A stretch of DNA of 64,000 nt. Source: Melanocharis versteri. Its lineage: Eukaryota > Chordata > Aves > Passeriformes > Melanocharitidae. Every line of letters begins with the position of its first letter. Within the stretch, counting starts at the first letter, position 1. The notes below the pieces were generated by a model. The model saw nothing but the letters and a program-made list of their open reading frames with translations, was not told the origin of the DNA and made no database searches. Below are positions 24,775 to 38,105 of this stretch, one piece after another. Made by a program: the position numbers and the translations under genes. Location: contig VZTG01010064.1 in assembly GCA_013397845.1 (NCBI GenBank), forward strand, positions 48,079 through 112,078, given 5' to 3'.

Positions 24775-24962
24775 AGGTAGGTGACAGAGCTTTGAAACGG
24801 ATGGCCCAGAGAGATTCTGGAGTCTCCTTCTCTGTAATACTCAAAAGCCATCTGAACACAACCTGTGCAATCTGCTCTAGTGAACCTGCTGTATCAGGGG
24901 GCTGGACTATGTGATCTTCAGAGGTACCTTCCAGGGCAAATATCCTGCGATTCTGTGAAAAG
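24775..24962 (+). mobile_element. CR1: CR1 LINE 3'-end fragment, forward orientation
   Basis: 'gggggctggactatgtgatc', 'ttcagaggtaccttccaggg' and the tail 'atcctgcgattctgtgaaaa' are CR1 3' end motifs. The left part is diverged. Confidence 0.85.
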
Positions 24963-27900
24963 ATTTAAAAAGAGAAGAAGTAAGATTCAGAAAGACTATG
25001 GAGCATTAATTCCTGGAAGATCTGGAGAGTTAGTACAAAAAAAGGCTGAGAATTTGTTGTCAGAGAGAGTCAACTGCAAGTGCTCATCAGATAGAAGAAA
25101 CTCTGTAGTCAGGAAGAACCTATGGAAAAAGTAATGACTGATGCATCCATAAATGAGAAAGAAAATAGTTACAAACTGAGAAGCAGGGTGCAGAAATAAA
25201 ATCCTATTAAATGACAAGCCATATCAGAATGAATAGAACTAACAACTAGATTATAATGTTTAGTAAATTATCTGTCACTGAATAATTGATAGAAAAGAGA
25301 TGGAACAGATTCTTGTCATTCAGCATATTTACCTTACAACTTTACATTAATGAAAACTTTAGTTACAATTATACCAAAGACTAATATGGCTGAAATTTCA
25401 TTTGACACGTACTCTCACTTTTTGGAAAGTGACCTACTAACAACTGGTGTCTATGTAAGATTTTCTAAACAGCTGCTAAATGTTCTGCCAACAGCTAAAT
25501 GTAATACCTTAATTAGAGAGCATATCGTAGAATAAAGACACTACAAAATCAGTTTTAATGATTTAAATACAAAACATTCATGTGCACATTGCTAATCAGT
25601 ACAAATTTGATATCAAAAATTAAATTATTCTCTCACAAGAGAATTGAAAAATTATAAAAGGTCTCATTCTTGGTCATTTGGAAGATGAAGAGTATTTACT
25701 ATACTAAAAGAAAAATAAAGGAAAAACAAAATGGAAAGCAAAATATCTTTGTTTACATTTCAGTAGCTTGCCGATGGAAACCTGATTGCTTTTCAATAAA
25801 AATTGCAATAAATGTTGAGTAATTCTGAAGGCTCTTAACACCCATGATTTAAGGTACTTTATTTGAAATTTTACGTGATTAATAGAGATGAAAACTGGAC
25901 TGAAAAATTTGGAGATTCAAACACATTTAGTATATTTTTGGCCAAATGTAACATGTTTTTTTTAATCAGATGTCCACTCTTCAGCTGTAAAAAAAGTGTT
26001 TTTATTCTCATTTCATAAGACTTGTTTCATAGTGTGCTCTTGGCAGGGCTTCAAACACACAACAGCATATTTTCTCCCTCCCCCAATCCTCCTCCCCCCA
26101 AATCATGCTAGACTCTGTCTTTTCTTCTGACATAAGATAAACTTATTCATCATGTAATTTCATAATTATCTTTCCCATTTATTCTATCCTACAACTGGAC
26201 AATATTATCATAACATCTCAAATTTCTTCTCTGGAGAATGTTTTTTGCTGCTTTTGTGAAGATAAGCCCTGCTTCTGGTCAAATATTTACCTTTACATTT
26301 TTGAGGAGAGAAGCAAAGGAGCAATGTTTGACCACAGAGAAGAATTGTTTTGGTTCTTATAGTTGCACAAATAGATATAAGCCACATAATTTGACTTCAA
26401 GCATTTAATGTATCCAGTGTTTCTATATTTGATTGTCTCAGTGTCCCACAGCAATTCTATAAAGTAAACTAAGGGAACTCTCCCTTCAAATCAATTCTCT
26501 GGCCATTTAGATATTATCTTACTGTCCGCTACTTGCAGAGTAGAGCAAGACAAGGAATCTGGCTCCTCATTTCCTATTCTTAATGTCAGCAATTCTTTCA
26601 TTTCATATCAAGGATTCTCTCTAGAAACACAAGATTTTCATTTAAAGATTTGGCTCACTGTTTCTTGAGATGTAATAGAATTTCTCTTATTGAATAATGA
26701 TAATCTTTGTTGGTGAGGGGTTTTGTTTTTCATGGTTTTCTTTTTGGTTTTTGGTTTTTTTAAGTTAATTTGTGGTTACACAAAAAGAAAACAAAGGCTT
26801 TAAGCTTATCTCAGTGTTTTGCTTCATTTCCTTTCTTCATGCTGTCAAAGAGCAGTATATGTGTCAGGTTCACACATCAGTAGTATTATACAAAATGCTC
26901 CAGCAGGTGCAAGACATGGATTGAGGAATGACAACCTGTGGAGCTATCAAGTTCTTCTGAGTACATAAAGAACTGGATTGTTTTGAACCAATTCCTTATG
27001 GTACTGTTTTTCTTTGCAGAGTTACAGGCACTCACAGTTCTTTCTGTTTTAATATTAACAAATAAGCATTTTTTCATATTTCAGTGTTTTAAATAACATA
27101 TACAACTAGAAATATTATGAGAAACTGTTGGATGTTATAGTAATTATTATACATTATTCTTTGTAGATAATTTCTCCTCAGGTTACCAACTTCCCTTGGC
27201 AGGAAACATTCTTGTTAAATGTTCTTTAGTGACTAGACAAATACTAAACAACATAATTAATAAACTGTAAGCATAAACATGTGGAACACAGGTCTATTTA
27301 TTTCTGTAATTGATTCATGTATATGTTCTATATAAATATATATGAGAGTATAAAAATATGTATGTATAAACATAGGTCTGCTAGAAATATCAGTTTCAAC
27401 CAGGATTTCAGCGTAATGAAGATGATTGATATGAGCTTCATTTCATATGGTTTGTGTTTTCCTCGTCAGTCTTAACACATGCTGTATGAAACAATATTTC
27501 CCATATGGATAATCATTATTTGGAAAATCTACAACTTCTTCAAGATACTGATCAAGAAAATAAATTCTCGGGTGAATTTGTCCCTTATTCAATTCCTCAG
27601 GTATACAGATATTCAAAATTGAAGCAGAGTAGCTGAGGTAATAGGAAAGTAAGAAGTGAGAGCTGAAGACATGGAGAAAAGAGACACTTTAAGCTGGAGA
27701 AAGTAAGCTAGTGGGAACCACAGGTAGGAAGGCTTTTGCCTAGAAAGGGCCTAAGTGGCATAGTTAGTATCATTATTTACATATCTGCGTGCTTTATGCT
27801 AGTTAGTTGAAAATACCTTTAGAAATATTTCACATACTCTTTGCTATCAGGACACATCTTTTTCTCCTTGCCTGCAATAAAATTTAGGATCCCAAAATAT

Positions 27901-30900
27901 AGAAGTATTTACAATCTATTTAAATTAGTCATTAGTGTTTTCTCAGGATAAATGACTATGTGTACAGACTTTTTTTCCAGATAACCTATGTACCTGAGGA
28001 CAAGATTTATGATTGTCTGCATACTGTACTAGAAATGTCCCACCAATGCTTTTAATAATAATAGTAACAACAAGAATTATTGTATTTCAAACCCAGAAAA
28101 ATAGAACCTTCATCTTTGCTGTCATATTACTTTTTCTATCAATGGTTTCTCTAAAATTTAAAATGTACACTGAGCATAAATTCTCTCATTCAGAGTATAG
28201 CCACCTTTAAAATTATATCATGGCATGAGAGAAGAGAATATTCTAGAGAAAAAAGAAAAAAAACAAACAACTTTTACAACTTCAAAATGGGAAAATTCTC
28301 AGCAGAAACAGGTTAAAACTATACAAATATTCCACAAATAAAATACAATAGCTCTTGAGGAAATCTACACATGTTATTTTTCTCATTAGAGTGACCTATT
28401 CCCTGACCTGTGACTCTGTTTCATTCTGAAAATAATGAGGAAATCTTAACTCACGAAAATAAAATGTCCTTTAAGCCCCAAGGTACTATGTACTTGTTTC
28501 CTATTTGGAATATTTCTGGGTTTTTTTCTTTAAAATCTGCTTGAAGGAAACAAAAAGTATTCCTTTTAGTTGAAAAACAGTAAATAGAATACTGTAGTGC
28601 ATAGTACATGCCACCTCATTTTGCTGAACAATCAGCTAACTAACTTTCAAAAAATGTGTATTATATGAAAAGTCTCTTTACTCCTTCCCCCCCTTGCATT
28701 TTTTTTAGACTTTTTAGATTAGACTTTTAAAAAATAATGAAAGAAAGTCAATATCTCAATTAATCTCCCTCTAAAATGTGTTTAAAACTCAGTTTTACTT
28801 TTTTTACTTGTAGTGGTCTCTAGTTGCCATATGAAGTGGTCATCAATAGTGTTTGTATTCATAGCTCATGAATACAAACAGAAAGTGTGAAAGATATTGC
28901 TCAGACAGGAAAATTTTTAGGATGTATGAGCCTAAAAAATAAGAACAACATAACACCCTGCATTTTGAAGTTTCTTGTATTTTTCAGTTGAATCAACGTC
29001 CACATTGCACAAAGCATATGTGTTTAGCCATGTGAGCCATGGCTGTCATGTACCAGTCAGACTGCCTACATATTATCTTTATTTTATGTCTGCCAACCTG
29101 ACCTTTCCATAGAGTCTGAAATCAGTTGCTTCAAAGGGCTTAAGAAGTTGTGACAAGAAGACAAAAGTCAAAGATCAAGTTGAATCTGCTCACACAGCAG
29201 TTAGCTTCATTCTTTACGCTAGTGTTGTTAGAGAACCACTTCACAGTGAGAAGAGTTATGATGATAATGTCTTCTCCACACACAGAAGAAGCCTTTGCCT
29301 TTGTAATACAGTATGTGTTGGTCAGCATGTAAAACAGACATTTTTAGCAAGAGTTTCTAGTTTAATTAGAAATCAGTGTTCTGTATTTCACACAGAATTT
29401 CCTGTAGTCTGTTCCAAGACACTAAACATGGCAAATGCATCAAGGATCTTACCTACTATGCCAGTAGTGTGTGTACATACCTGTGTATGTATGTAATATT
29501 CCTGCATGAATGTGCAGTTAGAGTATTTAATCATTTATGGTTATTGCACTGTTGTTGTTTAACAGCCTTACATGAATGCAGTAAGTTGTTCCCAAAAAAT
29601 GCATGGTCCGTTGCCACATTAGAATTCCTAAACATCCAGTAGTTAGATAAGCTGGTTTAGAACTGGAAATACTGGCCAGCTATAGAAAAAAAGAAAAAGT
29701 TAAATCCTTTGTAGATGATAAATCCAAAGATGCAAACAGCAACAGAAAATTTCTCAGACTAATAAGAAACAGCCCACGCCCTGTTATCAAAACTTTATCT
29801 GGCCTTATCAATTGTTTATTTTCTACTAAGAGATGTATGCGTACCTATTTCTCTATCTGTAATGTTGGCTTTCCAAACAGGATTAGCATTTCATGCCATA
29901 CATTGTAACATGGAAGAAAATATGTGAAACTTTTTAGAGACAGAAATGGAACCAAAATAAATGTTTAGTTGTCATACTACTTGAAAGGCTCCTATTCATG
30001 TCATCTCACCGAAACTTCTTTTTATGTATGTGGCAGATAAAGAATACTATAGGTGCTCTACAAAATGTTCATTAGCTATTGCAGAAATCCTTTAACATGT
30101 CTTCTGCTGTGACTCTTGTCTCCCTGACACGTATAAAATACAGGAGACAACAAGGAATGGTCTGTATTTGCAGGAAAACATTTTTATAGTCAGTTTGTTC
30201 AGTTGATATGACTGTTGGACAACCTGGATGAATGTCAAGGGCTAGAGAAAAATCTTTGTGCATAACTCTTCCTTCCAGTTATATTTATTTTTCATTCAAA
30301 CGGGAGATTGAATACTGCAACACTGAATTGAAAAGTCTATAGTTCATTTCACCTGCAATCAATTAACTTAAAGATTTTTAATGTGAGCACAAGAAACTAA
30401 AATTTCTTTATTAGGATGAAGTCTAGATTGGGAAATGAGCTTTCAGGTACAGCAGACTCTGCATCATGGAGTTCGAAACAGATATCAGCTGAGAAGTTTG
30501 AAGTAAATTGGTCAAAATATGGAAACGAAGAATTCAATATTTTAAGAGCTCAAATAAATCTATGTGTCCCTGTGTCTGACTCAGACGATAAATTTAGTCC
30601 TGAACTATCAAATTCATTGCATCCAGATTATAGTTAAAATCACACTAGTTTCTAGCTTGTCAGAAATAGCACATCCTACATCTTAATTAAGTTCTTCAGC
30701 ATAAGAGATTAGGAAAAAATTGCTTCTGTGAAATAATCCAGTGTGATAAAATCTTTAATTTTGCTTGTGCTCAAGTATTATCAGACTATCAAAAAGTTCT
30801 ACAGTAAGTTTTAATAATTTACCTCAGTATTTGAAGAGAAGTATACTCTGTATATTTATGATTTGAACCTTTTAAAAATGTGTGAAGAAATTAAAACTAA

Positions 30901-31344
30901 TTGAAAACTGAGTTTTTGACCCTATTATATATTTTCCAGTAGATCCTATGATGCATAGCGAGTAGGCCATTTTTTTCTTTAAAATTCAGTGTTTATCCAT
31001 TTTCATGACAAGTGACTCAGAAATCAATAGATTGTATTCCTAAGATTCAGTAAATATTAAGGAAAGTATTTCACTTATTTGGCTAGCTTAGTCATGTGAA
31101 TGGACAAACCATGGTGAAATAATTATAGAATTTTAAAACACTGTATTTGTTCTTTTTTTTTCTGTAATGAAAAAATTTCCCTTTGAATTTTTGTGATTTT
31201 GAAAACCAATTTATATTAATAAAAAATAGCCCCAAGTATCGATACTTTATTTACTCTATTGGCGTAGCTCGTCTATCACCTCTGTTTCATTTATGAAACC
31301 TATTTCATCATGTACTTGAGAAAGACCACAGCCCTGACTCCAGA
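24963..31344. other. Unique AT-rich DNA, 6.4 kb, no gene seen
   Basis: This is the longest repeat-poor stretch. No CR1 or LTR piece and no RNA gene were recognised. Short frames (24865-25134, 29376-29642, 30416-30637 and others) are under 90 codons and have no domain I know. The segment may hold conserved non-coding elements, which cannot be judged from a single sequence. Confidence 0.5.
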
Positions 31345-31376
31345 GGAAGGAAGGAAGGAAGGAAGGAAGGAAGGAA
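31345..31376. repeat. (GGAA)8 microsatellite
   Basis: Eight perfect GGAA units. GGAA is the core of ETS-factor binding sites, but no function is implied here. Confidence 0.97.
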
Positions 31377-31925
31377 GAACTCTGTAATGCTGTGGTATAT
31401 GACATCTGGGATGAAATACTTCCTCCCATGAACCATAGCAGTGCTAATAAACAGCTGTGATAGTTCCAAAATAAATAGGAGCCAGGACCAGAAGGTGGTC
31501 TGAAACTTATGAATGCAATTCAGGGGGAAAAAAAAGGAATAGAGAGAGCAGAGGAAAAGAGAGAGTAATATAATTGAAATATACAAGGTCCGTAAGAACT
31601 TACTGTTCAAAAGAACCTAAAGAAAGGGGTAAGAAAACATTTTTAGTTTTCCTTTTTATGTTAAAAATGATACACCAAAATAGGGAATCAGAAGCCCAAA
31701 CCAATTTATACACCAGAGCTACATGTTTTTTTGTTGTGTTGTTGTTTTTTTTTTTTCTTTTAGCAAAAGTTTTGTCCTAGATAAAATAGGTAAATATGTC
31801 TATTTTTTCCTCAGCTTTAAACAATTTCCATTTATTGTCATAAACTTAAAATGCTTGTTAATTTAGCTGGTGGTTTGGACTGTTTTGTATATATTTACTG
31901 GCATTAAGTAGTACAAATATCATAT

Positions 31926-32262
31926 TAAGTGGCGTGTTGACCTTGACTATCCACCAGGTGCCCAGCAACCCACTCTATCACACCAATTCCTCACTGAACA
32001 GCTGAAACAAAATATAATGTAAAGCTCAGGAGTTGAGACAGGAACAGAGACCTCTTTCAGCATTTACCAGCATAGGCAAAACCAGATTTGAGTAGGGGGA
32101 ATTAATTTGTTGTCAATTCAATTAAATCAGAAGATGATAATGAAAAATAAAACAAAATCTTAAAAAAAATTCTACTCACCTCACCCCTTGCTTCCTCCTA
32201 GACTCAACTTTACTAATGAGTTCCTTACCTCCTCCCTTTGAGCGGCACAGAGGGATGGTGAA
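31926..32262 (-). mobile_element. ERVL-type LTR fragment, reverse orientation
   Basis: 'gtgttgaccttgactatcca', 'ccaggtgcccagcaacccac', 'gaattaatttgttgtcaatt', 'gaaaaataaaacaaaatctt' and 'ttgagcggcacagagggatg' follow, in order, the same LTR family as 3905-4850. Only the sense 3' (R-U5) part survives. It is more diverged than the ERVK-type LTRs nearby, so it is older. Confidence 0.75.
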
Positions 32263-32312
32263 TTAGCTCCAAAAGTGACTAAAAAGACTAAAAATATTTA
32301 GGCTTGAGAAGA

Positions 32313-32318
32313 GGAAAT
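32313..32318. repeat. Target site duplication GGAAAT, left copy
   Basis: It precedes the LTR's TG at 32319 and is repeated at 32972-32977. Confidence 0.88.
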
Positions 32319-32971
32319 TGTTGGGGTGGCCCAGCGGCCTTTCTCAATGAAGCTGCACGAGATTCAGTGGAAGGACTACAGTCCTGCAGGCAGTGACATT
32401 GAGGAGGACGCTGAAGGGCACCCCGCCCATTAACTGTCTGTCCAAGACACATCTCCGCCCTGGTTACACCTCTTTCCCCGCCTTCATTCCACCCCTTTTG
32501 AATATGTATAGTTAGCCAGAAGGTTCTGCATTCCTTGTTACATGGTTGGTTGATATGTTACCATCCGCCCCTTGTTCCTTCCTATTGGTTCACGGTTATT
32601 ACGTGTTTGTATCCAATTGGTTTGTACCTTTTCCCCGCCTTCCCTAAGAGCTGTTATAACCCCCTGTTTTCTGTGCTCTGGGCTCTTTGCCCTGCTTCCC
32701 TTCTGACCCTACGTTGCCTGGCCGCGAGGTCCGGTAATAAAGGCTTGGGAACAAAAGCAGGCTCAGAGTCTTCCCTCGCCCTTCACCTGCGCGCCCGCGT
32801 CTAACAACGGCAGAGCGTTCGTGAGCCCAAACAGACTGGCCAACAAAGCCTAGACTGTGCGGCCCTCCGAGAAAGAGGACGAACCCCTCGGAGTCGGGTT
32901 CAGGGCACGCTTCACCAGTCGCTTCCTGGCTTGCCAGCCGGGCTGAAACGGCAAGCTCGTGGGCAGCGGCA
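32319..32971 (+). mobile_element. ERVK-type solo LTR, 653 bp, forward orientation
   Basis: It runs from TGTTGGGGTGG (32319) to ...GGGCAGCGGCA (32971), with a perfect GGAAAT duplication. It has inverted CCAAT boxes ('ctattggttc' near 32582, 'ccaattggtt' near 32612), a TATA-like 'gttataac' near 32652 and AATAAA at 32736-32741. The R-U5 start 'aataaaggcttgggaac' and 'cagagtcttcc' resembles 'aataaaggcttggaaact' and 'agagtctgctcctt' in the reverse-strand LTR at 44492-45218, so the two families are related. CpG dinucleotides are still common in U5, which fits a young age. The 140-codon reverse frame at 32644-33066 is antisense to the LTR and not a gene. Confidence 0.9.
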
Positions 32972-32977
32972 GGAAAT
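32972..32977. repeat. Target site duplication GGAAAT, right copy
   Basis: This is a perfect match to 32313-32318. Confidence 0.88.
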
Positions 32978-33452
32978 ATGTGTTTTGGCCCAGTTTTTAG
33001 TACATATTTAATATAAAGAATATAATGGCATTTTCCTAGCTCCATGTTACCTGGAACTTCCCACATTATATGTCTTTAATTTACAGAAAAGGATTATTTA
33101 CTCTGAGGTAATGTGCATAAACTAAAGGGTTCTAGTAAAACTTTTTTGTTTTTGAAGAATTACATTAAAATCTATATAAATCAATAGGGAAATAGATACT
33201 TTTTGAAAAGTTGTTAAAATGTGTTTCAGGATCTACATCTTTGGTATGATTCTATATTCCACAGGAACTTCCCATAAAAAGATTGAAATAACATTATCTT
33301 TGGTGATATGGCATAGTATAGTTATTTTATCTCTGTACTATCAAAATGGTAAAAAAATGTATACCAGCCCACTTAAATATGGACAATACAGTTTTCATAA
33401 AGATTTCCAAACTGAGTTTTAGTTCTTTGGAGTACTTCAAGAATATAAAAGT
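32978..33452. other. AT-rich unique DNA
   Basis: Nothing recognised. Confidence 0.5.
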
Positions 33453-34335
33453 ATCACAGAATGGTTCATGTTGGAAGAGACCTTAAAGAAAATTTTGTTC
33501 AAACCCCCCATCATGGGCGGAGAAAACTTTCACTATACCAAGTTCCTCATAGCCCAATTTAACCTGGCTTTGAACACTTCCAGGGTTGGGGATCCATAGC
33601 TTCTCTGAGCAGCCTGTTCCAGAGTTCAACACCCTCACAATACAGAATTTCTTCCTAATAACTTATCCAAACCTATGCTCTTTCTGTTTCAAGCCAATGT
33701 CCCTTGTTTTATCATTTCTTGACCTTGTAAAAAGTCCCTGTACCTCTCTTGTAGACCCTCACAAGGTACTGGAAGGCTGCTGTAACATCTCCCCACACCC
33801 TTCTCTCTTTCAGGATGAACAACACCAACTCTCTCAGCCTGTCTTCATAGAAGAGGTGCTCCAGCCCTCTGATCGTCTTTGTGGCCTTCCTTTGGGCTCA
33901 CTTCAGCAAGCCCATGTCATTCTTAGGTTGGTAGCAGCAGAGCCAGATGCAGTTTTCCAGGCGGGGTCTCACCAGAGCAGAGTAGAGAGGAGAATTACTT
34001 CCCTTGATCTGCTGGAACTATCACAGCTGTTTTTAAACACAGCTCCAGATGTAGTTGGATTTCTGGGCTGCAAGCCACATTGCCAGGACATGTTGAACTT
34101 TTGATGTGCCAACACAAAGACCTTCTTCCCAGGGTTGCTCTCAATCCATTCTCCACCCAGCCTATATTTGTGCCTGGGGTTGCCCTGACCCAGGCGCAGA
34201 ACCTTGCACTAGGCCCTGTTAAGCTTCGTGAGGTGTGCATGGCACCACCTCTCAAGCCTGTTAGAGTCCCTCTGGAAGGCATCCTTTTTCTGCAGCATGT
34301 TAACTGCACCACACAGCTTGCTTATGATGCACATA
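33453..34335 (-). mobile_element. CR1: CR1 LINE, about 0.88 kb, reverse orientation
   Basis: The 3' end is at the left ('tcacagaatggttcatgttg', 'ggaagagaccttaaagaaaa'). It continues through 'aacctggctttgaacacttc', 'aactctctcagcctgtcttc' and 'ggcggggtctcaccagagca' into late ORF2, and stops near 34335 by 5' truncation. The forward frame at 33586-34104 (172 codons) is antisense to CR1 and is not a gene. Confidence 0.93.
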
Positions 34336-35021
34336 TCACACTGGCCATTTTCAAATTTTTTTTAGTACCTTACTAGGAAAATTATGAATCACTAAATTTT
34401 GGCCTGAAGAAAACATATTTTTTGCATTTCTTTCCTGTATAAAGTTTTGTTTGTCTTAATTTGAAACAAGGCAAAAATGAGGCTAGTTTCTTTTATTTTA
34501 TGGTGAGAAAGTTATTATATAGTTCATTTTAAAAGGAAATTGTGGAGTGATGTGATGAAATATATTCTAAGTTAGTATTTTAATTGTGACTTTGAAAAAT
34601 AAAATGTACTCTGAAAAGAAGGAGATAGAGTTGTTCAGACAGAATTAAGTGGAAGTTTCTGGTAACGTTCCCTAGGTTATTAAAAATAATACAGTTAACT
34701 GAAGCTATTCACAAAGTGTTCAACAAGCACATATGTTGAAAATGCATGAGTTCATAAAAGAAAGGAAGAAAATAACACTCAGCCCACCTCAACTCCTACT
34801 ACTAAGTTTACTTAGAAGGAGAAAGTAGTTCAGAGTTGCCAGGAGAGGCTCTATTTTAACATTTGCTCTTTTTCTCTTAAATTGATCATGTTATTTGGAA
34901 AAGACAAGAAATTGAGATGCCCACTAGGAAAATGATCCAGACAACCTTTTCTTATCATGGAGTCAATCTAAGTTGGTCATCATTTTTACTAAATCACTGC
35001 ACAATTCAAATGATAGCTGCA
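34336..35021. other. AT-rich unique DNA
   Basis: Nothing recognised. Confidence 0.5.
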
Positions 35022-35112
35022 GTCATAGAAGTGTGGATTGGAAGGGGCTTTTAAAGGTCATCTAAACAAGCTGTCCAGCAAATGAGCACAGATACCTTCA
35101 ACTAAATCAGGT
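35022..35112 (-). mobile_element. CR1: CR1 3'-end scrap, reverse orientation
   Basis: 'gtcatagaagtgtggattgg', 'aaggggcttttaaaggtcat' and 'gcacagataccttcaactaa' match the reverse complement of a CR1 3' end. Confidence 0.85.
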
Positions 35113-38004
35113 TAAAAGTTTTCAGGAATGAAAGGGTGTTGGTAAGCAGGTATCGGTGAGCTTTAGGTATAGCTGCCATGAGAACAGAGAAGATTAAACA
35201 GCTGTATAGGTTTCCTGGTCTCTCAGAGCACCTGTCTGGGGGCAGGGGGAATTGTTGCAAGTTAAAGAACAGGAGGTGCCATTTAGTACCATGACAATGC
35301 ACCACCAACAATATCACGTCAATTGAAATGCCCTGTTTTGCATCTATAAGTTGATTAAGTGATGGAAGAGTGAGGAAGTGATCAGTAAGTATGCCTTCCC
35401 ATTGATATCCATGACGATATCAAACTCTAACAGGGAGGGATAGTCACCACTATGCTATAGGCTTACTCTGCAATGAAGTCCTTTAGAGACATTTTAAATG
35501 TTGAAAACAATTTGATGTGCAATTGAATAACTATAAAGAAACCAGTTTATTTAACTTTAGTCTGTAAATAAAGAAGTACATCATGGACCTGAATGCAGTT
35601 AGTGGAAAATACCACACAGGAAAAAAAAAAATTAAATTCCTATTTAATTCATTATATTTTTTGATACTTCCAATTTTCATTAGATTATGCCATCTATTTT
35701 TCAAAAGCCAAAATATTCTCCTGGTAGATTCTTTCTCACTCCAAGTCTTCCTTTTTGTTTGTTTGTTTTCTCATTGAATATTTACATTCAATTTATTTGG
35801 GCTTCTAAAAGACCATTAATTTGTAATAGTCTCTACCTTTTACGCTGCTTCTTGGTTCTTTTATAGTCTGTTTTGTTTGGTTTTGGGTAACTCAAATGTA
35901 GATCTCTTTCTTAAAAGTGAATGTCTGTGTACTGGATTTGTTTGACCTACTGTCTCCACCATAGTATTAAATTTTTAATTATTAAATTATTATTTAATAA
36001 ATTATAGTGTATTAAACAGTTTGCCATCATATTTTTCTCAAATTAGCCTCCATACATTTAATTCAAATAAAAATGAGGATGGTATATTTGACAGTAGTCT
36101 GTCATTAACTCCCCAATTTTATTTCTGTATCCCATCTTGATGTGTCATCGACCTTGTGCTTTTGTGGACAAATGTCTGTCATTATAAATACTCCAAATTT
36201 TCAACTGGTCAATTGTATCTGGATTTTTGTCTTGAGCAATGACCAGTGTTAGTCTTACCATTATATTTTTACTATTACAGTAGTGTTTTCTCTTTTGCAA
36301 GACAATTTTTATGCTACGATGTTTTATGAAATCCTTCAAATCCAGTACTGCTCCCAGTATGTGCTACTTCACAGTTCCCACACAGGTGCTAGTCATAACC
36401 TACTAATTACTCTGCTTCACTCAGGTCTCTGACATGCCTATTTTATCAGGGTAATTGATGCCAAGCACTGTAGTGTCCCATTTTATTTTTAGGATGCCAG
36501 AATTCATGTTGTTTAGCACCAGTAAGTGTTACTTTAGCCCACTGACTTAACACTGCATGCCCCAGTCATCTGGCATTTAGGCATCTTGTTTGTCTGTTTT
36601 GTTTATTGGTTTGTCTGTGGTTTGGGTGGGGTTTTTTTCCCTCCTGGCATTTGCAGAAACACGTTAAATGTCAGTCAGAGATGTTTTGGCCCTGTCAGTT
36701 CAAACCACATGTTTTTCTGTGCCTGACAATTTTTCTCAAGTGGCATTTTTCCATGACCTTTTTAATTTTGCGATATAACAGTCTGGTTCCATTAGAATTA
36801 AGGTGTAACCTTTCCTTTCAGATCAAATCTTCTTTCAATAGAACTCAAGGGTTTCTGACATGCTTGAATCTTTACTCCTTGCATGATTATCTCTTCCATG
36901 CTTAAGATTCCAGATCTCTATACACCCTACACCTCTCATAGTATTTCAAATTATGAAAGTCTCTCTTATCCTGAGATAAAATTCCAGAATGTCCTTCCTG
37001 TACTGGTAACATATGTACTGCAACTAATAGCTTTTCTCCTATACCCCAAGTGCCCCATGTACCTAACTCTTAAGGTGAGTTGCCTTCACAATCAGCACAC
37101 AAGTCACAGTCACCCTGTCTTTAGACCTCAGTCGTCAGTCTCAATCTATATATTTAAGATTGGAAGCTCTCTATTACAACCTTAATTTAATATCTTGACT
37201 CTTTGTTCCCATTTTATTTGGAAGTTTCTATGACTTTTATATGTTTTGGAGATTTTTTTCAGAGCTTCTCTTTTGAAGAAATTATTTAGTCTATTCTTCT
37301 CTAAACATATATTGTGCTTATTATTTAAACTAATAAATGGTAAGAAATACTCATGACTGTAAAAAAAGAGAATGCAATGCAAAAGGCAAGCTGATCTGAA
37401 CTATCTGTGTCTTTATAGCTCAAGGATCTGTTCCTCAACTGCCTGGCTGCTGCCGCTTTTCCTTACTCTGAACGATCTATTTCACTCTGAGACACAGCTT
37501 GAAACAGCATTGCCAAGACTGTTCACATTGTCCTACAATTCTCAATGGCTCTAAAGCCCTCAGAGGACCCTCTGGTACCTCAGTGATTCTTAGATATTCA
37601 GCCAGCACACACAGTCACATCCTGCTCCCCACACCACCCTTACATCCCTCCTAGTTTCTTTTTGTGCCAGGAGCCAGTTCCCCTTTATCTTTCTCTTCTT
37701 CCTTCTGCTCTTCCCAGAGTACCATACATGTTGTTTCGCAAACCTTGCTCTCTGCACAATGTACATAAAGCTAAAACCAAGTTTACAAGTAGTTTTGTAC
37801 CTCAGTCTGGTCTAATCTAGTTACTGCAAATGAGTGCTTAATACTTACTCTATGTATCCCTTTATCATCTCAAACAACAATGCTGCTCCAACAATGTAAT
37901 ATGAATTTGCATGTCTGTAATTCCTTCAAGGTTAAAAGCAAAATTTAGCAAGTAAGAAAATCTTCGGTATGGTCAGTCATTAAAATCTTCATAACTATTT
38001 CCAG
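35113..38004. other. AT-rich unique DNA, 2.9 kb, no gene seen
   Basis: No clear repeat. Around 36340-37800 the composition is a little richer and several 60-100 codon forward frames occur, none with a known domain. An ancient, unrecognisable LINE is possible. Confidence 0.45.

Positions 38005-38032
<28 letters not shown>
38005..38032. repeat. Poly-A run (28 A)
   Basis: A continuous run of A follows 'tttccag'. It lies just before a short diverged duplication and the single N in the window. Confidence 0.97.
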
Positions 38033-38035
<3 letters not shown>

Positions 38036-38105
38036 TGTAATGTCCCTTTTCTGACCTATTTTTNAAAAAAAGAGCTTGTAATGTGCATCTTCTGACGTAT
38101 TTTTT
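38033..38105. repeat. 31-bp duplication around an ambiguous base (N at 38064)
   Basis: 'gcttgtaatgtcccttttct...' (38033-38063) is followed by N, seven A, 'ga', and then a diverged second copy 'gcttgtaatgtgcatcttct...' (38074-38105), with about 4 mismatches in 31 bases. Next to a long homopolymer and an N, this looks like an assembly or polishing seam more than a natural repeat. Confidence 0.75.

Noticed and set aside
30416..30637. 73-codon acidic forward frame with balanced composition
   Set aside because: It is isolated, with no splice-site pair or homologous family recognised. It is below the length that would be unexpected by chance.
31345..31376. (GGAA)8 as an enhancer-like element
   Set aside because: Microsatellites of this length are common. 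Nothing nearby, such as a promoter or gene, supports a regulatory role.
32644..33066. 140-codon reverse-strand frame, GC-rich
   Set aside because: It is antisense to the U5 of the ERVK-type solo LTR at 32319-32971.
33586..34104. 172-codon forward frame
   Set aside because: It is antisense to a reverse-oriented CR1 copy.
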